Shown here piece by piece: positions 1 through 8,364 of a stretch of DNA of 40,643 nt. The DNA comes from Acidobacteriota bacterium. Its GTDB lineage: Bacteria; Acidobacteriota; Vicinamibacteria; Vicinamibacterales; UBA2999. The DNA lies in assembly GCA_016192845.1 (NCBI GenBank), contig JACPTI010000004.1, positions 1 to 40,643 on the forward strand, given 5' to 3'. A program made the translations under genes and the position numbers. The stretch's first letter is position 1. Every line of letters begins with the position of its first letter. A model generated the notes under the pieces. It was given only the letters and a program-made list of their open reading frames with translations. It had not been told where the DNA came from and did no database searches.

Positions 1-311
1 AAGAGCGTGGCGACGACCCCGATCGTCATGAAGGCGCCGAGCATCGGTTTCTTGAGTGCCCGAAAGTCGGCGATCGCGCCGAGGATCGGTCCCGAGATCG
101 CGATCAAGGCGACGGCCGCCGTTGTCGCCCACGCGAACCGGGCCGTGGCGACCGCCGGCGGCAGGTCGGCCGCGGCAACCGTCGCGAAGAAATCCGGGAA
201 CACCGCCGTGATGACGGTCGTCTGGAACGCGGAATTCGCCCAGTCGTACATCGCCCACGCGCGCAGCTCCGGGCGGTCGAGGCCGAGGCGCGCTAACGCG
301 GAACGTGTCAT
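1..311 (-). CDS. MFS transporter, UMF1 family (N-terminal part, cut by window edge)
   Basis: Only about 103 N-terminal codons are inside the window; the gene runs off the left edge. The protein begins MTRSALARLGLDRPELRAW and continues with the motif AWAMYDWANSAFQTTVITAVFP, which is the hallmark start of UMF1 (Atg22-like) major facilitator transporters. Two hydrophobic segments follow (around residues 30-45 and 62-80), then a short basic loop (FRALKKP) typical of the MFS loop between helices 2 and 3. It should be an inner-membrane solute exporter or importer of unknown substrate. The start is the ATG at 309-311; a 7-bp tandem array begins only 7 bp upstream, so the promoter must lie in or beyond that array. 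Confidence 0.8.
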   Translation of the reverse strand, partial: MTRSALARLGLDRPELRAWAMYDWANSAFQTTVITAVFPDFFATVAAADLPPAVATARFAWATTAAVALIAISGPILGAIADFRALKKPMLGAFMTIGVVATL

Positions 312-317
312 CGTCTC

Positions 318-359
318 GGGCTTGAGGCTTCAGGCTTCTGGCTTCTGGCTTTGGGGCTG
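318..359. repeat. 7-bp tandem array, left arm of S23 element A
   Basis: Six contiguous 7-bp units with core GGCTT: gggcttg, aggcttc, aggcttc, tggcttc, tggcttt, ggggctg. The outermost phase unit CTTGAGG is the exact reverse complement of the outermost unit of the array at 817-851, and CTTTGGG units occur in both, so the two arrays form an inverted pair around the four-helix-bundle gene. Confidence 0.85.
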
Positions 360-424
360 CTCGCGGGACCTAGGGGTTACGGACTTCAGCCCAACTCGTT
401 TCGCGGTATGCGGTTTGCTGTCGT

Positions 425-796
425 GTGCCAGCCGCTGTGAGTCGCGATCCTCGCAAACTCGATGTGTTCCAGCTGGCCGACGCGCTGGTCGTGCGAGTCT
501 ATCACGTGACTCGGAACGTCCCGACGGAGGAGCGGTACGGGATCCAGAAGCAGGTGCGCCGTGCCGCGATCTCCGTTCCCTGCAACATCATCGAAGGATG
601 TGCCCGCCGCAGCGAACGTGAATATCTTCACTTCATCAACATTGCGTTTGGTTCGGCAGCTGAAACGCGGTACCTCCTTGATCTGGCGACGAGGCTCGGA
701 TTTATCGTGGCTCCCGACGCCGCCTCCCTTTGTGGGGCATACGAGGAACTATTGAAGAAGTTGCAGAAATTGCTGCAGGCGATCGAGCGGATGTAG
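425..796 (+). CDS. Four-helix-bundle protein, S23/IVP family (TIGR02436-like)
   Basis: The 123-residue protein has the family pattern: an N-terminal RKLDVFQLADALVVRVYHVTR helix, then ERYGIQKQVRRAAISVPCNIIEGCARRSEREYLHF, then an AAETRYLLDLATRLGF helix and a final long helix ending in AIERM. The segment RRAA(I/V)SVPxNIxEG is diagnostic of the 23S rRNA intervening-sequence protein family, which is related to the Avd accessory proteins of diversity-generating retroelements. The molecular function of stand-alone members is not established; pentameric barrels binding nucleic acid are known for Avd. Start GTG at 425 is used here; GTG at 437 is an alternative. No clear Shine-Dalgarno. The gene is enclosed by inverted 7-bp arrays and is convergent with the ATPase remnant. 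It is a divergent paralogue of the gene at 36365-36733. Confidence 0.85.
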   Translation: MPAAVSRDPRKLDVFQLADALVVRVYHVTRNVPTEERYGIQKQVRRAAISVPCNIIEGCARRSEREYLHFINIAFGSAAETRYLLDLATRLGFIVAPDAASLCGAYEELLKKLQKLLQAIERM

Positions 797-816
797 GCAA
801 AAAATGAACACCTGTA

Positions 817-851
817 CCCAAAGCCCAAAGCCCAAAGCCCAAAGCCTCAAG
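817..851. repeat. 7-bp tandem array, right arm of S23 element A
   Basis: Four identical CCCAAAG units (817-844) followed by CCTCAAG (845-851). Read on the minus strand the array starts TAG-G-CTTGAGG, where TAG (855-853) is the stop codon of the ATPase remnant. It is the inverted partner of the array at 318-359. Confidence 0.9.
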
Positions 852-852
852 C

Positions 853-1936
853 CTAATATGTCTTCCGCGCGATCCACTCGCGGAAGAGCGAATCGATGAC
901 GACGTACTGCGGTCCTTCCTTGAGGAGCAGATCGTGCTTGACGAGCGCCGCGAGCGACGCCTGGATGCTCGACGGGCCGCCGAGCCGATGCCGCGTGCGG
1001 GTGTCGGCCGAGAGCAGTTCGCGGCCGCCCTGCAGGACGACCGCGCGGAGGACGGCGCGCTGCGCCAGCGTCAGGCGCTGCCAGACGGCCTCGAACATCG
1101 TGTCCTGCTCGGCGAGCAGGCGCGTGAGCGTCGCGTGCAGCTGCTCCAGACCGGCCCGCCGCCCGCCCGCGGCGCGCACGTCGTCCCAGGTCTCGTGGGC
1201 GAGCCGCTGCACGTCGTACGGGAGATTCCCCGCCAGGTCGACGATGGCAGCCCCGAGGCCGGGTTCGGCGCGGATGCCGCGCCCGGCGAACCGGCGTTCG
1301 ATGAACTCGGCGAACACGGCCGGCGGAATCTTCTCCAGCCGCATGACGGGGCCCGCTTTGTAGACCGGGCGGCGCGGTCTGCTGCGCGGCGGCCCGCAGC
1401 GCGTGCTCCACCTCGGCGCCATTGAACGCGTCGATCGCCTGGAACTCGTCCAGCGCGACGATGACCGTCCGTTTGCGGTCGGCGGCCAGCCGGCCCGGCA
1501 GCGAAAAGACCTCGTTGGCCAGGCGGTTGACCTCGCGTGCGGTCCGCACGAGCGGAAAGGCCACCGAGAATCGACCCGGCCCGGTCTCCTCCGGCTCGTA
1601 CCGCAGCTCGGGGCGCGTGGTCGTGATGACCTCCGTCAGCCACGCGCGCGCGCGCTGCCATTTCGTCTCGACCGTGGCGAGGGCGCGGGCGTACCCCTCG
1701 AGAAAAGCGACGTAAGAGCTGTAGCTGCTGACGGTCAGCTCGACGGTCAATGCGCCGTGGCGCGACAGCGCGTGGAGCGCGCGATGGACGAGCGACGACT
1801 TGCCGTACCGGCGCGGCGAGATGAGGAAGACCTTCTGGCCGGAGGAGAGATCCGCCACGAGACGGTCGAGCTCCGCGTTGCGGTCCGCGAACGCCTCGTC
1901 GGGGACGATCTCGCCGTAGATGAAGGGGTTCGCCAC
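853..1936 (-). pseudogene. DEXX-box AAA ATPase, disrupted by deletion and frameshift
   Basis: Two reading frames together give one protein. From the GTG at 1936 the first frame reads MANPFIYGEIVPDEAFADR and carries Walker A (ISPRRYGKSSLV, near residue 40) and Walker B (VIVALDEFQAI). At about 1375-1395 this frame loses similarity, and homology resumes in another frame with RRPVYKAGPVMRLEKIPPAVFAEF and the C-terminal winged-helix-like part ending EWIARKTY, stop TAG at 853-855. The stretch normally present between the two (a YVFAGS-type sensor strand) is missing, so this looks like a deletion of some tens of bases plus a frame change. The family is often called archaeal-type or DUF-type ATPases of the STAND/AAA class; targets are unknown. 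An assembly error is possible but would have to explain the missing motif as well. Confidence 0.7.
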
Positions 1937-1992
1937 CGAATTACGTTAATCGCCGTAATCGTTACGTCGAATGACGTACTGGATACGGACGC
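1937..1992. promoter_or_regulatory. Dyad-rich promoter-like stretch upstream of the ATPase remnant
   Basis: An AT-richer island repeats TTACG/CGTAA in alternating orientation (ATTACG, CGTAAT, GTTACG) and has an ACGTC/GACGT dyad. It lies between the ATPase remnant start and the end of hisA, so it may hold the remnant's promoter and an operator. No regulator can be assigned from sequence. Confidence 0.3.
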
Positions 1993-2022
1993 TACCGTAG
2001 CAGAACGGGATCGGCGGCGCAA

Positions 2023-2706
2023 TCAGAACTCGTCGAGCGGCAGCTGGCCGGTGTAGATGGCCATGCCGACCACCGCGTCGACGCCCTCGGCGTGGAGGCG
2101 ATCGATCTCCGCGCGCGTGGTGATGCCGCCGGCCGCGGTCACCCGGCGGCTCGTCGCGCGCCGAACGGCAAGGATCGCGTCGATGTCGGTGCCGCGCATC
2201 AGTCCCTCGGTATCGACGTGGGTGTACAGGAACTCGCCGCAGTACGACTCCAGCGCGCGCACGGCGTCGACCGCCGTCATCGGCAACACGGTCCGCCAGC
2301 CGTGGATCGCGACGTGCCCGCCGCGGCTGTCGACCGCGGCAATGACGCGTCCGGCACCAACCGCCCGCGCCAGAGTGCGCGCGAACTGGACGTCGACGGT
2401 GCCTTCGCGGAAGAGCGCTGAGCTGACAATCACCGCGTGCGCGCCGCCGTCGAGGACCGCCCGCGCCCGCGCGATCGTCCGGATTCCGCCGCCGACCCGG
2501 CAGGGGAGACGGGCGCAGATCGCAGCCACGAGCTCGGCATTGTCCCCCTCGCCCTTGGCGGCGTCGAGGTCGATCAGCTGCACCCGCGGAAACCGCGCGA
2601 AGCGCGCCAGCCACGGCTCCGGGTCGGCCGCCTCGAGCGCCAGCGTTTCGCCCTGCACGAGCTGGACGATGCGGCCACCCTGGAGATCGATCGAGGGGAT
2701 CAGCAC
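2023..2706 (-). CDS. hisA: HisA, phosphoribosylformimino-5-aminoimidazole carboxamide ribotide isomerase
   Basis: HisA opens the ribose ring of ProFAR by an Amadori rearrangement to give PRFAR, the substrate of HisF-HisH. With the GTG at 2706 the protein is 227 residues and starts [20 protein letters not shown], matching the usual HisA N-terminus with the first catalytic Asp in SIDLQGG. The second catalytic Asp is in IAAVDSRGG, and the phosphate-binding VGGGIRT and AAGGIT loops are present. A TTG at 2721 would add five residues but lies inside a short heptamer repeat and is less likely. The start overlaps the hisF stop (GTGCTGA). This is the last gene of the operon; no terminator is visible in the 86 bp to the ATPase remnant. 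Confidence 0.92.
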   Translation of the reverse strand: MLIPSIDLQGGRIVQLVQGETLALEAADPEPWLARFARFPRVQLIDLDAAKGEGDNAELVAAICARLPCRVGGGIRTIARARAVLDGGAHAVIVSSALFREGTVDVQFARTLARAVGAGRVIAAVDSRGGHVAIHGWRTVLPMTAVDAVRALESYCGEFLYTHVDTEGLMRGTDIDAILAVRRATSRRVTAAGGITTRAEIDRLHAEGVDAVVGMAIYTGQLPLDEF

Positions 2707-3482
2707 TCGTACAAGTCCCAATGCCCAACTAGCCGGACTGGAATGCCGCGGGCGTGCAGGTACCGCTTGAGCTCCGCGACCCCGGTGTCGGCGTAGTGGA
2801 AGATGGACGCGGCCAGCGCCGCATCGGCACGGCCGCGCGTGAACACCTCGGCGAAGTGCTCCAGGCCGCCGGCGCCGCCCGACGCGATGACCGGAATGTT
2901 GACCGCGTCGGCGACGGCCGCCGTCAGCTCGCAGTCGAACCCGGCGCGCGTGCCGTCGCGGTCCATCGACGTCAGCAGGATCTCGCCCGCGCCGCGCGAC
3001 GCGGCCTCACGCGCCCATTCCACGGCGTCGCGCGCGGCATCGGCCGTGCCGCTGCGCACGTAGACGCCGAAGCCGGCGGCGCGCCGCTTCGCGTCGATAG
3101 CGACGATGACGGCCTGGCTCCCGTACCGGCGGGCGAGCGTCGTGATCAGGCCGGGATTGGCGAGCGCGGCGGTGTTGAGGCTGACCTTGTCCGCGCCCGC
3201 GTCCACCGCCGCCGCGGCGTCGTCTTCGGACCGGATGCCGCCGCCTACCGTCAGCGGCAGGAAGATCTCGTGCGCAACGGCGGCGATCGTCTGTGCGAGC
3301 GCGCGCCGGCTCTCGAGCGTCGCCGTCACGTCGAGGATGACCACCTCGTCGATCCCTTCCACGTTGTAGCGGCGCGCGAGCGCCGCCGGATCGCCGGCGT
3401 GCCGCAGCTGCTGGAACTGCACGCCCTTGACCACCTGGCCGTCGCGCACGTCCATGCAGGCGATGATGCGTTTGGTCAGCAC
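2700..3482 (-). CDS. hisF: HisF, imidazole glycerol phosphate synthase cyclase subunit
   Basis: HisF is the TIM-barrel subunit that uses ammonia from HisH to convert PRFAR to imidazole glycerol phosphate and AICAR. Starting at GTG 3482 gives 260 residues beginning [20 protein letters not shown], the standard family start; a GTG six bases upstream (3488) is also possible. The two catalytic aspartates are in ACMDVRDG and IVAIDAKRR; phosphate loops LTVGGGIRS and VIASGGAGG are visible. The usual C-terminus (RGIPVRL) is followed by an extra nine residues, VGHWDLYEC, encoded by a two-unit heptamer repeat at the hisF-hisA junction. Start overlaps the hisH stop as GTGCTGA, as at hisF/hisA. Confidence 0.93.
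   Translation of the reverse strand: MLTKRIIACMDVRDGQVVKGVQFQQLRHAGDPAALARRYNVEGIDEVVILDVTATLESRRALAQTIAAVAHEIFLPLTVGGGIRSEDDAAAAVDAGADKVSLNTAALANPGLITTLARRYGSQAVIVAIDAKRRAAGFGVYVRSGTADAARDAVEWAREAASRGAGEILLTSMDRDGTRAGFDCELTAAVADAVNIPVIASGGAGGLEHFAEVFTRGRADAALAASIFHYADTGVAELKRYLHARGIPVRLVGHWDLYEC
2711..2730. repeat. Two-unit heptamer repeat at the hisF-hisA junction
   Basis: CCCAATG CCCAACT (2717-2730) matches the CAATGCC/CAACGCC units of the array between hisG and hisD. It adds the non-family tail to HisF. Short, so chance is possible. Confidence 0.4.
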
Positions 3483-4174
3483 TGGCACATCCCCAGAAAA
3501 TTGCGGAGGATGCGCAGGCCCGTGTCTCCCGATTTCTCCGGATGGAACTGGACGCCGAAGACGAGGTCCCGCTCGACGGCGGCCGCAAACGGCTCGGCGT
3601 GCGTGGTCGATGCCACGCAGTCGGCCGTCACCGGTGCGGCGTACGAGTGGGTGAAATAGACGTGCGCGCCGGACGGGATGCCTCTCAACAAACGACTCTC
3701 CCGTGGGGCGAGCCTTTCACCGGGGTCCCCACCGCGCACGCCTGCGCGGTGGGGTGGAGGTTCGCCCGGCGAACCCGAAGGGTTCGCCCCACGTACGACC
3801 TCCAGCGCGTTCCAGCCGACGTGCGGGATCTTCAGGCGCCGTGCGGCGTCGCCGCGGAGCCGCCGGCAGCGGCCAGGCACGAGGCCCAGCCCGGGCACCT
3901 CCGGCGCCTCCTCGGAGCCCTCGTAGAGCCACTGCATGCCGACGCAGATGCCGAGCAGCGGCGTGCCGGCGCCGACCGCCCCGGCGATCGCCTCCCGCCA
4001 TGACGCATCGAGCGCCGCGGTCGCCGCAAAGTGGCCGACGCCGGGCACGATCAGTCCGGCGGCGTCCGCGCACTGGTGCGGCGCGTCGGGCACCATGAAT
4101 TCGGCGCCAAGCGACGTCAGCGCCTTCTTGACCGACGTCAGGTTGCCCGCGCCGTAGTCGACCAGCGCGATCAC
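3476..4174 (-). CDS. hisH: HisH, imidazole glycerol phosphate synthase glutaminase subunit, with in-frame repeat insertion
   Basis: HisH is the class I glutamine amidotransferase that feeds ammonia to HisF. The nucleophile lies in [11 protein letters not shown], the oxyanion region in VPGVGHF, and the His-Glu pair in [10 protein letters not shown]. The protein is 232 residues, about 30 longer than usual. The excess is one block between WNALEVVR and [19 protein letters not shown] (about residues 130-161, rich in Gly, Pro and Arg, with [14 protein letters not shown]), encoded exactly by a palindromic DNA element at 3702-3793. The insertion is in a surface loop position between conserved strands and keeps the frame, so the enzyme may still work. 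Start is GTG at 4174, overlapping the hisB stop by four bases. Confidence 0.92.
   Translation of the reverse strand: MIALVDYGAGNLTSVKKALTSLGAEFMVPDAPHQCADAAGLIVPGVGHFAATAALDASWREAIAGAVGAGTPLLGICVGMQWLYEGSEEAPEVPGLGLVPGRCRRLRGDAARRLKIPHVGWNALEVVRGANPSGSPGEPPPHRAGVRGGDPGERLAPRESRLLRGIPSGAHVYFTHSYAAPVTADCVASTTHAEPFAAAVERDLVFGVQFHPEKSGDTGLRILRNFLGMCQC
3702..3793. repeat. Palindromic repeat element inserted in frame in hisH
   Basis: The 92-bp block begins CGTGGGGCGA and ends with its perfect reverse complement TCGCCCCACG. Inside is a hairpin with 12-bp arms CCCCACCGCGCA (3727-3738) and TGCGCGGTGGGG (3743-3754), and a second GGTTCGCC/GGCGAACC dyad. The 38 bp at 3720-3757 recur once, inverted, at 18396-18433 with a single mismatch. 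Confidence 0.8.
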
Positions 4175-4806
4175 AGCAGCCCCTTCGTGCTCGGCAGCAT
4201 CTTCGCCAGGCGCGCGTCGCGGGCGCAGGCCACCCGCAGCGCCCGCGCGAACGCCTTGAACAGCGCCTCCACGTGGTGGTGGCTCGACCGGCCGTAGAGC
4301 ACCGCCGCATGCACGTTGGCGCGCGCCGCCGAGGCAAACCCCTCGAAGAAGTCGTGAATCAGCTCACTCTGCAGGTCGCCCACCCGCTCGACGCGCAGCT
4401 TCAGGTCGACCACGGCGTGCGGCCGGCCGCTCAGATCCACGGCCGCGACCGCGAGCGTCTCGTCCATCGGCATGACGAAATACCCGGCGCGGTTGATTCC
4501 CTTGCGATCGCCGAGCGCGGCAAGCGTGGCCTCGCCGAGCGCGATGCCGACGTCCTCGACCGTGTGGTGCTGGTCGACGTCGAGGTCGCCCGTCGCGCGC
4601 AGCGTCAGGTCGAACCCGCCGTGGCGGGCAAAGAGCTCGAGCATGTGATCGAGAAAACGGATGCCGGTGCGCACGTCGTACCGCCCCTGGCCGTCGATCA
4701 CCAGCCGGCCGCGAATGTGCGTCTCGGTCGTGCGCCGATTGAACGAGGCCCGCCTTGGCGGCGTCCGCCGCTTCGGCGGGGCAAGCCCGCGACGTGACCG
4801 TGTCAT
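4171..4806 (-). CDS. hisB: HisB, imidazoleglycerol-phosphate dehydratase
   Basis: This is the monofunctional dehydratase (no fused phosphatase domain), removing water from imidazole glycerol phosphate to give imidazole acetol phosphate. The manganese-binding histidine motifs are both present: [14 protein letters not shown] and [19 protein letters not shown]. Family landmarks [20 protein letters not shown] and [10 protein letters not shown] are intact. The 211-residue protein has a basic N-terminal tail of about 25 residues ([19 protein letters not shown]) not typical of the family, preceding the core start at RRTTETHI; the true start could be further in. ATG 4806 overlaps the hisC stop (ATGA). 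Confidence 0.95.
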   Translation of the reverse strand: MTRSRRGLAPPKRRTPPRRASFNRRTTETHIRGRLVIDGQGRYDVRTGIRFLDHMLELFARHGGFDLTLRATGDLDVDQHHTVEDVGIALGEATLAALGDRKGINRAGYFVMPMDETLAVAAVDLSGRPHAVVDLKLRVERVGDLQSELIHDFFEGFASAARANVHAAVLYGRSSHHHVEALFKAFARALRVACARDARLAKMLPSTKGLL

Positions 4807-5849
4807 GGCGCCGACCTCGTTCCGGCGGCCACCACCGACTCGAGCGCCTCGATCGCCGCCTCGGTGTGCTCGACGATCCCCGCTGTGATGCGGATACAGC
4901 CGGGCGTCACCGGATCCTTCGAACGATCCCGGACGTGGATCTTCCGGGCGGCGAGCGCCGCCACGAACGGCGCCGCCTCGCCCACGCGCACGAGCACGTA
5001 ATTGGCCGCGCTCGGCCAGTACCGCAGCCCGAGGCGGCGGCACGCCTCATAGAGCCGCTCGCGCGACTCTCGTACGGCGGCCGCATAGCGCGGCAGGAAT
5101 TCCGTGTCGTCGAGCGCGGCGTCCAGTGCCGCGAGCGCCACGCCGTTGATGTTGAACGGGAGCGTGACGGCGCGCACGGGATCCAGCACGTCCGGATGGC
5201 CGATCACGATCCCGACGCGAAGTCCGGCGAGCCCGTACGCCTTGGAGAACGTCCGTCCCACCAGCACGTTGCGGAAGCGCGGCAGCTCGGGAAGAAAGCT
5301 CGTGCCGCCGAACTCGATGTACGCCTCGTCTATCAGGATGACGGCTTTCGGAGCAGCCTCGCTGATTCGCTTCAGGTCGGCAATCGCAATCAACTGGCCG
5401 GTCGGGTTGTTCGGCGTGTTCAGGAAGATCATCCGCGTGCGCGGCGTGATCGCCGCAATCACCGCGTCGGTTGGGAACGCAAACTCCGGGCCCGGCGGGA
5501 TGCGGATCGCCGTGGCGCCCACCGCGGCGGTCGAGTTCGGGTACGGATCGAAGGCCGGCAGCGGGATGATGTTCTCCGCGTCGTGGATGCGCGCCCGCGC
5601 AATGTGGCCGACGGCCGCCATCAGGATTCCCTCGTCCAGGCCGTTGGTGAGGAGCACCCAGTCGGGGTCCACGCCGAAATGCCGCGCCGTGGCGATCACG
5701 GCGTCGCCGTACGAGGGGTACGTCGAGACGTCGGACGGCCGCACGCGGCGAATCGCCTCGAGCACGCGCGCCGAGCAGCCGCCCGTGTTCTCGTTGAGGT
5801 GCAGCCGCAGGCCCTCGCCGGGGTTCGGATAGCCCTGTATCACCATCAT
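4803..5849 (-). CDS. hisC: HisC, histidinol-phosphate aminotransferase
   Basis: PLP-dependent class I/II aminotransferase converting imidazole acetol phosphate and glutamate to L-histidinol phosphate. The 348-residue protein starts [10 protein letters not shown] and shows [11 protein letters not shown] (substrate region), [24 protein letters not shown] and the PLP-lysine motif [17 protein letters not shown], followed by a C-terminal PGCIRITAG arginine motif. ATG at 5849 overlaps the hisD stop by four bases (ATGA); the second ATG at 5846 is equivalent. The open frame continues much further upstream inside hisD but has no homology there. Confidence 0.95.
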   Translation of the reverse strand: MMVIQGYPNPGEGLRLHLNENTGGCSARVLEAIRRVRPSDVSTYPSYGDAVIATARHFGVDPDWVLLTNGLDEGILMAAVGHIARARIHDAENIIPLPAFDPYPNSTAAVGATAIRIPPGPEFAFPTDAVIAAITPRTRMIFLNTPNNPTGQLIAIADLKRISEAAPKAVILIDEAYIEFGGTSFLPELPRFRNVLVGRTFSKAYGLAGLRVGIVIGHPDVLDPVRAVTLPFNINGVALAALDAALDDTEFLPRYAAAVRESRERLYEACRRLGLRYWPSAANYVLVRVGEAAPFVAALAARKIHVRDRSKDPVTPGCIRITAGIVEHTEAAIEALESVVAAGTRSAP

Positions 5850-7084
5850 CTGATCCTGATGCCAACGGACGCGGCGTGGGCGTGGAGCCCCTCGGCGCCG
5901 GCCAGCGTCATCGCGGTGCCGCCGATGCGCCGCAGCCCGGCGCGCGTGAGGCGCTGCACGGTGATCTGCCGCACGAAGTCCGCCGCCGAGAGCCCGCCGC
6001 GGGAACGCGCCGCGCCGGCGGTCGGCAGCACGTGATTGGATCCGATCGCGTAGTCGCCGGCCGCCTGCGCCGACCACGGTCCCACGAACACCGACCCGGC
6101 GCACCGCACCATCCCCGCCAGCCGCTCGTTGTCGAGCACCAGATGCTCCGGCGCCGCCAGATTGGCGAGCGCCATCGCTTCGGCCAGGGACGGGGTGACA
6201 ATGACGCCGCCATGCCCCTGCAGGGCCTGGCGCGCGGGCCCCGCATCGGGCAGCCGCGCCTCCACCTCGCGCGCCACCCGCGCCGCCAGCGTGCGGCTCG
6301 GGGTAATCAGCACGGCGCGGGCGTCCGGGTCGTGCTCGGCCTGCGCCACCAGATCCGCGGCGATCCAGGCCGCCGGTCCGCGGGAGGCGACGATGACGAT
6401 CTCGGTCGGCCCAGCGTAGAAGTCGATTCCGCAGTCGGACGCGACGAGCGCCTTGGCCGCCGCGACGTACCGGTTGCCGGGGCCCACGATCTTGTCGACG
6501 CGCGGGATCGTCTCGGTGCCATACGCGAGCGCCGCCACCGCGTGCGCGCCGCCAACACGGAACATGCGCGAGAGCCCCGCTTCCAGCGCGGCAGCCAGGA
6601 CGGCGGGCGCCGGCCGCGGACAGACGGCGACGATCTCGCCGACGCCGGCCGCGGCGGCCGGAATAGCCGTCATCAGCAGCGACGAGGGGAGCGGATACCG
6701 GCCGCCCGGCACGTAACAGCCGACGCGGTCGAGCGGGATGATCCGCTGTTCGACGACAACGCCCGCATCGACGCGTGTCCGCCAGCCGCGCGGGACCTGC
6801 TGCCGGGCGACGCACCGGATGTTCCGGGCGGCGGCGCGCAGGGCGGCGCGGACCGCGCGCGGTACCCGGCCCGCCGCCTCGCGCATCTCGGCCTCGCCGA
6901 TTTCGATCGGGCCGTCCAGGCGGTCGAGCCGCCGCGCGTACCGGAGCAGCGCGCGGTCCCCGCCGCGGCGCACGTCGGCGACGATTCGCGCCACGCGCCG
7001 TTCGGTGGCGGCGTCGCGCACCCGTTCCGGCGCCAGCAGCGCCTGCACGGCGCGGCGATTCCGCGCGTCAACGATCTTCAGCAA
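5846..7084 (-). CDS. hisD: HisD, histidinol dehydrogenase
   Basis: Zinc enzyme catalysing the last two steps, histidinol to histidinal to histidine, with two NAD+. Landmarks: VPGGRYPLPSSLLMTAIPAAAAGV, DKIVGPGNRYVAAAKALV, GPTEIVIVAS, the zinc and base residues in LVAQAEHDPDARAVLIT, GDYAIGSNHVLPT, and RSRGGLSAADF near the C-terminus. It is 412 residues, a little short of the 425-440 usual length because the N-terminus is abbreviated. An in-frame TGA two codons upstream forces the start to the TTG at 7084 or a later codon; this TTG is made from the first unit of the heptamer array at 7082-7130, and no good ribosome site precedes it. Confidence 0.93.
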   Translation of the reverse strand: MLKIVDARNRRAVQALLAPERVRDAATERRVARIVADVRRGGDRALLRYARRLDRLDGPIEIGEAEMREAAGRVPRAVRAALRAAARNIRCVARQQVPRGWRTRVDAGVVVEQRIIPLDRVGCYVPGGRYPLPSSLLMTAIPAAAAGVGEIVAVCPRPAPAVLAAALEAGLSRMFRVGGAHAVAALAYGTETIPRVDKIVGPGNRYVAAAKALVASDCGIDFYAGPTEIVIVASRGPAAWIAADLVAQAEHDPDARAVLITPSRTLAARVAREVEARLPDAGPARQALQGHGGVIVTPSLAEAMALANLAAPEHLVLDNERLAGMVRCAGSVFVGPWSAQAAGDYAIGSNHVLPTAGAARSRGGLSAADFVRQITVQRLTRAGLRRIGGTAMTLAGAEGLHAHAASVGIRIR

Positions 7085-7130
7085 TGCTCAATGCCCAATG
7101 CTCAATGCCCAACGCCCAAAGCCCACAGCC
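7082..7130. repeat. Seven-unit heptamer array filling the hisG-hisD gap
   Basis: Units on the plus strand: CAATGCT, CAATGCC, CAATGCT, CAATGCC, CAACGCC, CAAAGCC, CACAGCC. The array is exactly 7 x 7 = 49 bp. It starts at the hisD TTG start codon (7084-7082) and its last base is part of the hisG stop codon TAG (7132-7130). Confidence 0.9.
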
Positions 7131-8017
7131 TAGACGACGATCTTGTTGAGCGGGTATTCCACGATCCCCTGGCCGCCGGCCGCCTTCACCTTCGGGATCA
7201 GATCGCGCACCAGACGTTCCTCGATGATGGTGTTGACGGCCACCCACTCCGGGTCGCTCAGCGAGGAAATCGTGGGACGCTGCAGCGCGGGGAGCAGCGC
7301 CAACACCTTATCGAGGTCGACGCAGCGGACGTTGAGCATCAGGCCGACCCGCCCCTGAGCCTCGATGGCGGCCCGCAGCAGCAGCGCGATGTTCTCGATC
7401 TTCGTCCGCTTCCACGGATGCTCGAGCGCCGCGTCGTTCGCGATGAGCTGCGTGTTCGACTCCATCACCGTGTCGAGGATTCGCAGGCGGTTGGCGCGGA
7501 GCGTCGATCCGGTCTCGGTCGCCTCGACGATGGCGTCGGCGAGAACCGGCGGCTTGACCTCCGTCGCCCCCCAGGAGAACTCGACGTTCACCGGCACGCC
7601 GAGATTGTCGAAATACGCCTTCGTCACGCGCACGAGCTCGGTGGCAATCGTCGCGTTGACGAAGTCCTTCGGCGACTTGAAGGGTGAATCTTCCGGCGCC
7701 GCGAGCACCCACCGTACCTTGCCGAAGCTCTGTTTCGCGTACACGAGGTCCGCGACGCTCGTCAGCGGGTGCTTCATCGACCCGCCGAGCTTGTGCTCGG
7801 CAATCCAGTCCTGCCCGGTGAGCCCCGCATCGAGCACGCCGTCGCAGACGTAGCGCGCCATCTCCTGCGCGCGGATCAGCATGCATTCGATCTCCGGGTC
7901 GTCGATCGTCGGGAAGTAGGAGCGGGTGCTGACGTAGATGTTGAAGCCCGCCCGCGCGAACAGCTGGACGGTGGCGTCCTGCAGCGAGCCCTTCGGGATG
8001 CCGAGCTTGAGCTTCAT
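7130..8017 (-). CDS. hisG: HisG, ATP phosphoribosyltransferase (long form)
   Basis: First enzyme of histidine synthesis, joining ATP and PRPP. The 295-residue protein begins [20 protein letters not shown] and carries [11 protein letters not shown] and [21 protein letters not shown] (PRPP-binding loop). Its length and a C-terminal domain (from about residue 215, ending [24 protein letters not shown]) place it in the long HisG form, which is self-sufficient and feedback-inhibited by histidine, so no HisZ partner is needed. ATG 8017 overlaps the hisI stop (ATGA). The TAG stop coincides with the end of a heptamer array. Confidence 0.95.
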   Translation of the reverse strand: MKLKLGIPKGSLQDATVQLFARAGFNIYVSTRSYFPTIDDPEIECMLIRAQEMARYVCDGVLDAGLTGQDWIAEHKLGGSMKHPLTSVADLVYAKQSFGKVRWVLAAPEDSPFKSPKDFVNATIATELVRVTKAYFDNLGVPVNVEFSWGATEVKPPVLADAIVEATETGSTLRANRLRILDTVMESNTQLIANDAALEHPWKRTKIENIALLLRAAIEAQGRVGLMLNVRCVDLDKVLALLPALQRPTISSLSDPEWVAVNTIIEERLVRDLIPKVKAAGGQGIVEYPLNKIVV

Positions 8018-8340
8018 GGGATCGTCACGTCCTCCGCGTGCTGAAAGAAGCAGCTGCGCTCGCCCGTGTGGCACACGTTGCCGTCGCCCAGCCGCTCGGC
8101 CTTGACGAGCACGGTGTCCTCGTCGCAGTCGACGAGGATCTCGCGCACCGCAAGGCGGTTGCCCGAGGTCTCCCCCTTGGTCCACAGCGCGTTGCGGGTG
8201 CGGCTGAAGAACGTCACGTATCCGGTGCGGCGCGTGATGTCCCACGCCTGTTCGTTCATGAAGCCGACCATCAGCACCTCGCCGCTGACATGGTCCTGCA
8301 CCACTGCGGGGATCAGGCCGTCGAGTTTGGAGAAATCCAT
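8014..8340 (-). CDS. hisI: HisI, phosphoribosyl-AMP cyclohydrolase
   Basis: Opens the adenine ring of PR-AMP in step three of the pathway. The 108-residue protein starts [16 protein letters not shown] and has [32 protein letters not shown], and the zinc/magnesium site residues in [13 protein letters not shown] plus [10 protein letters not shown]. No HisE (pyrophosphohydrolase) domain is attached and no hisE is in the window. ATG at 8340 is chosen from family alignment; a longer frame to 8376 is possible. It is the first structural gene of the operon, 146 bp downstream of the leader terminator. Confidence 0.93.
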   Translation of the reverse strand: MDFSKLDGLIPAVVQDHVSGEVLMVGFMNEQAWDITRRTGYVTFFSRTRNALWTKGETSGNRLAVREILVDCDEDTVLVKAERLGDGNVCHTGERSCFFQHAEDVTIP

Positions 8341-8364
8341 GGTTCTATTGGGCCGTTTTCCGCC

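Larger units (their letters stand above)
318..851. mobile_element. Putative S23 element A: four-helix-bundle gene between inverted heptamer arrays
   Basis: A 534-bp unit consisting of a 42-bp heptamer array, a 65-bp gap, a 123-codon four-helix-bundle gene and a 35-bp inverted heptamer array. Both arms start at the outside with the same unit (CTTGAGG) and end with CTTTGGG-type units. The right outer end abuts the TAG stop of the ATPase remnant on the other strand. The architecture is seen directly; calling it mobile is inference from the near-identical design at 36311-36808. No transposase is encoded. Confidence 0.55.

Noticed and set aside
4803..6815. Very long minus-strand frame covering hisC and part of hisD
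   Set aside because: Only the part from 5849 onward matches HisC; the rest is an antisense-free shadow frame inside hisD with low-complexity Arg/Gly/Ala composition.
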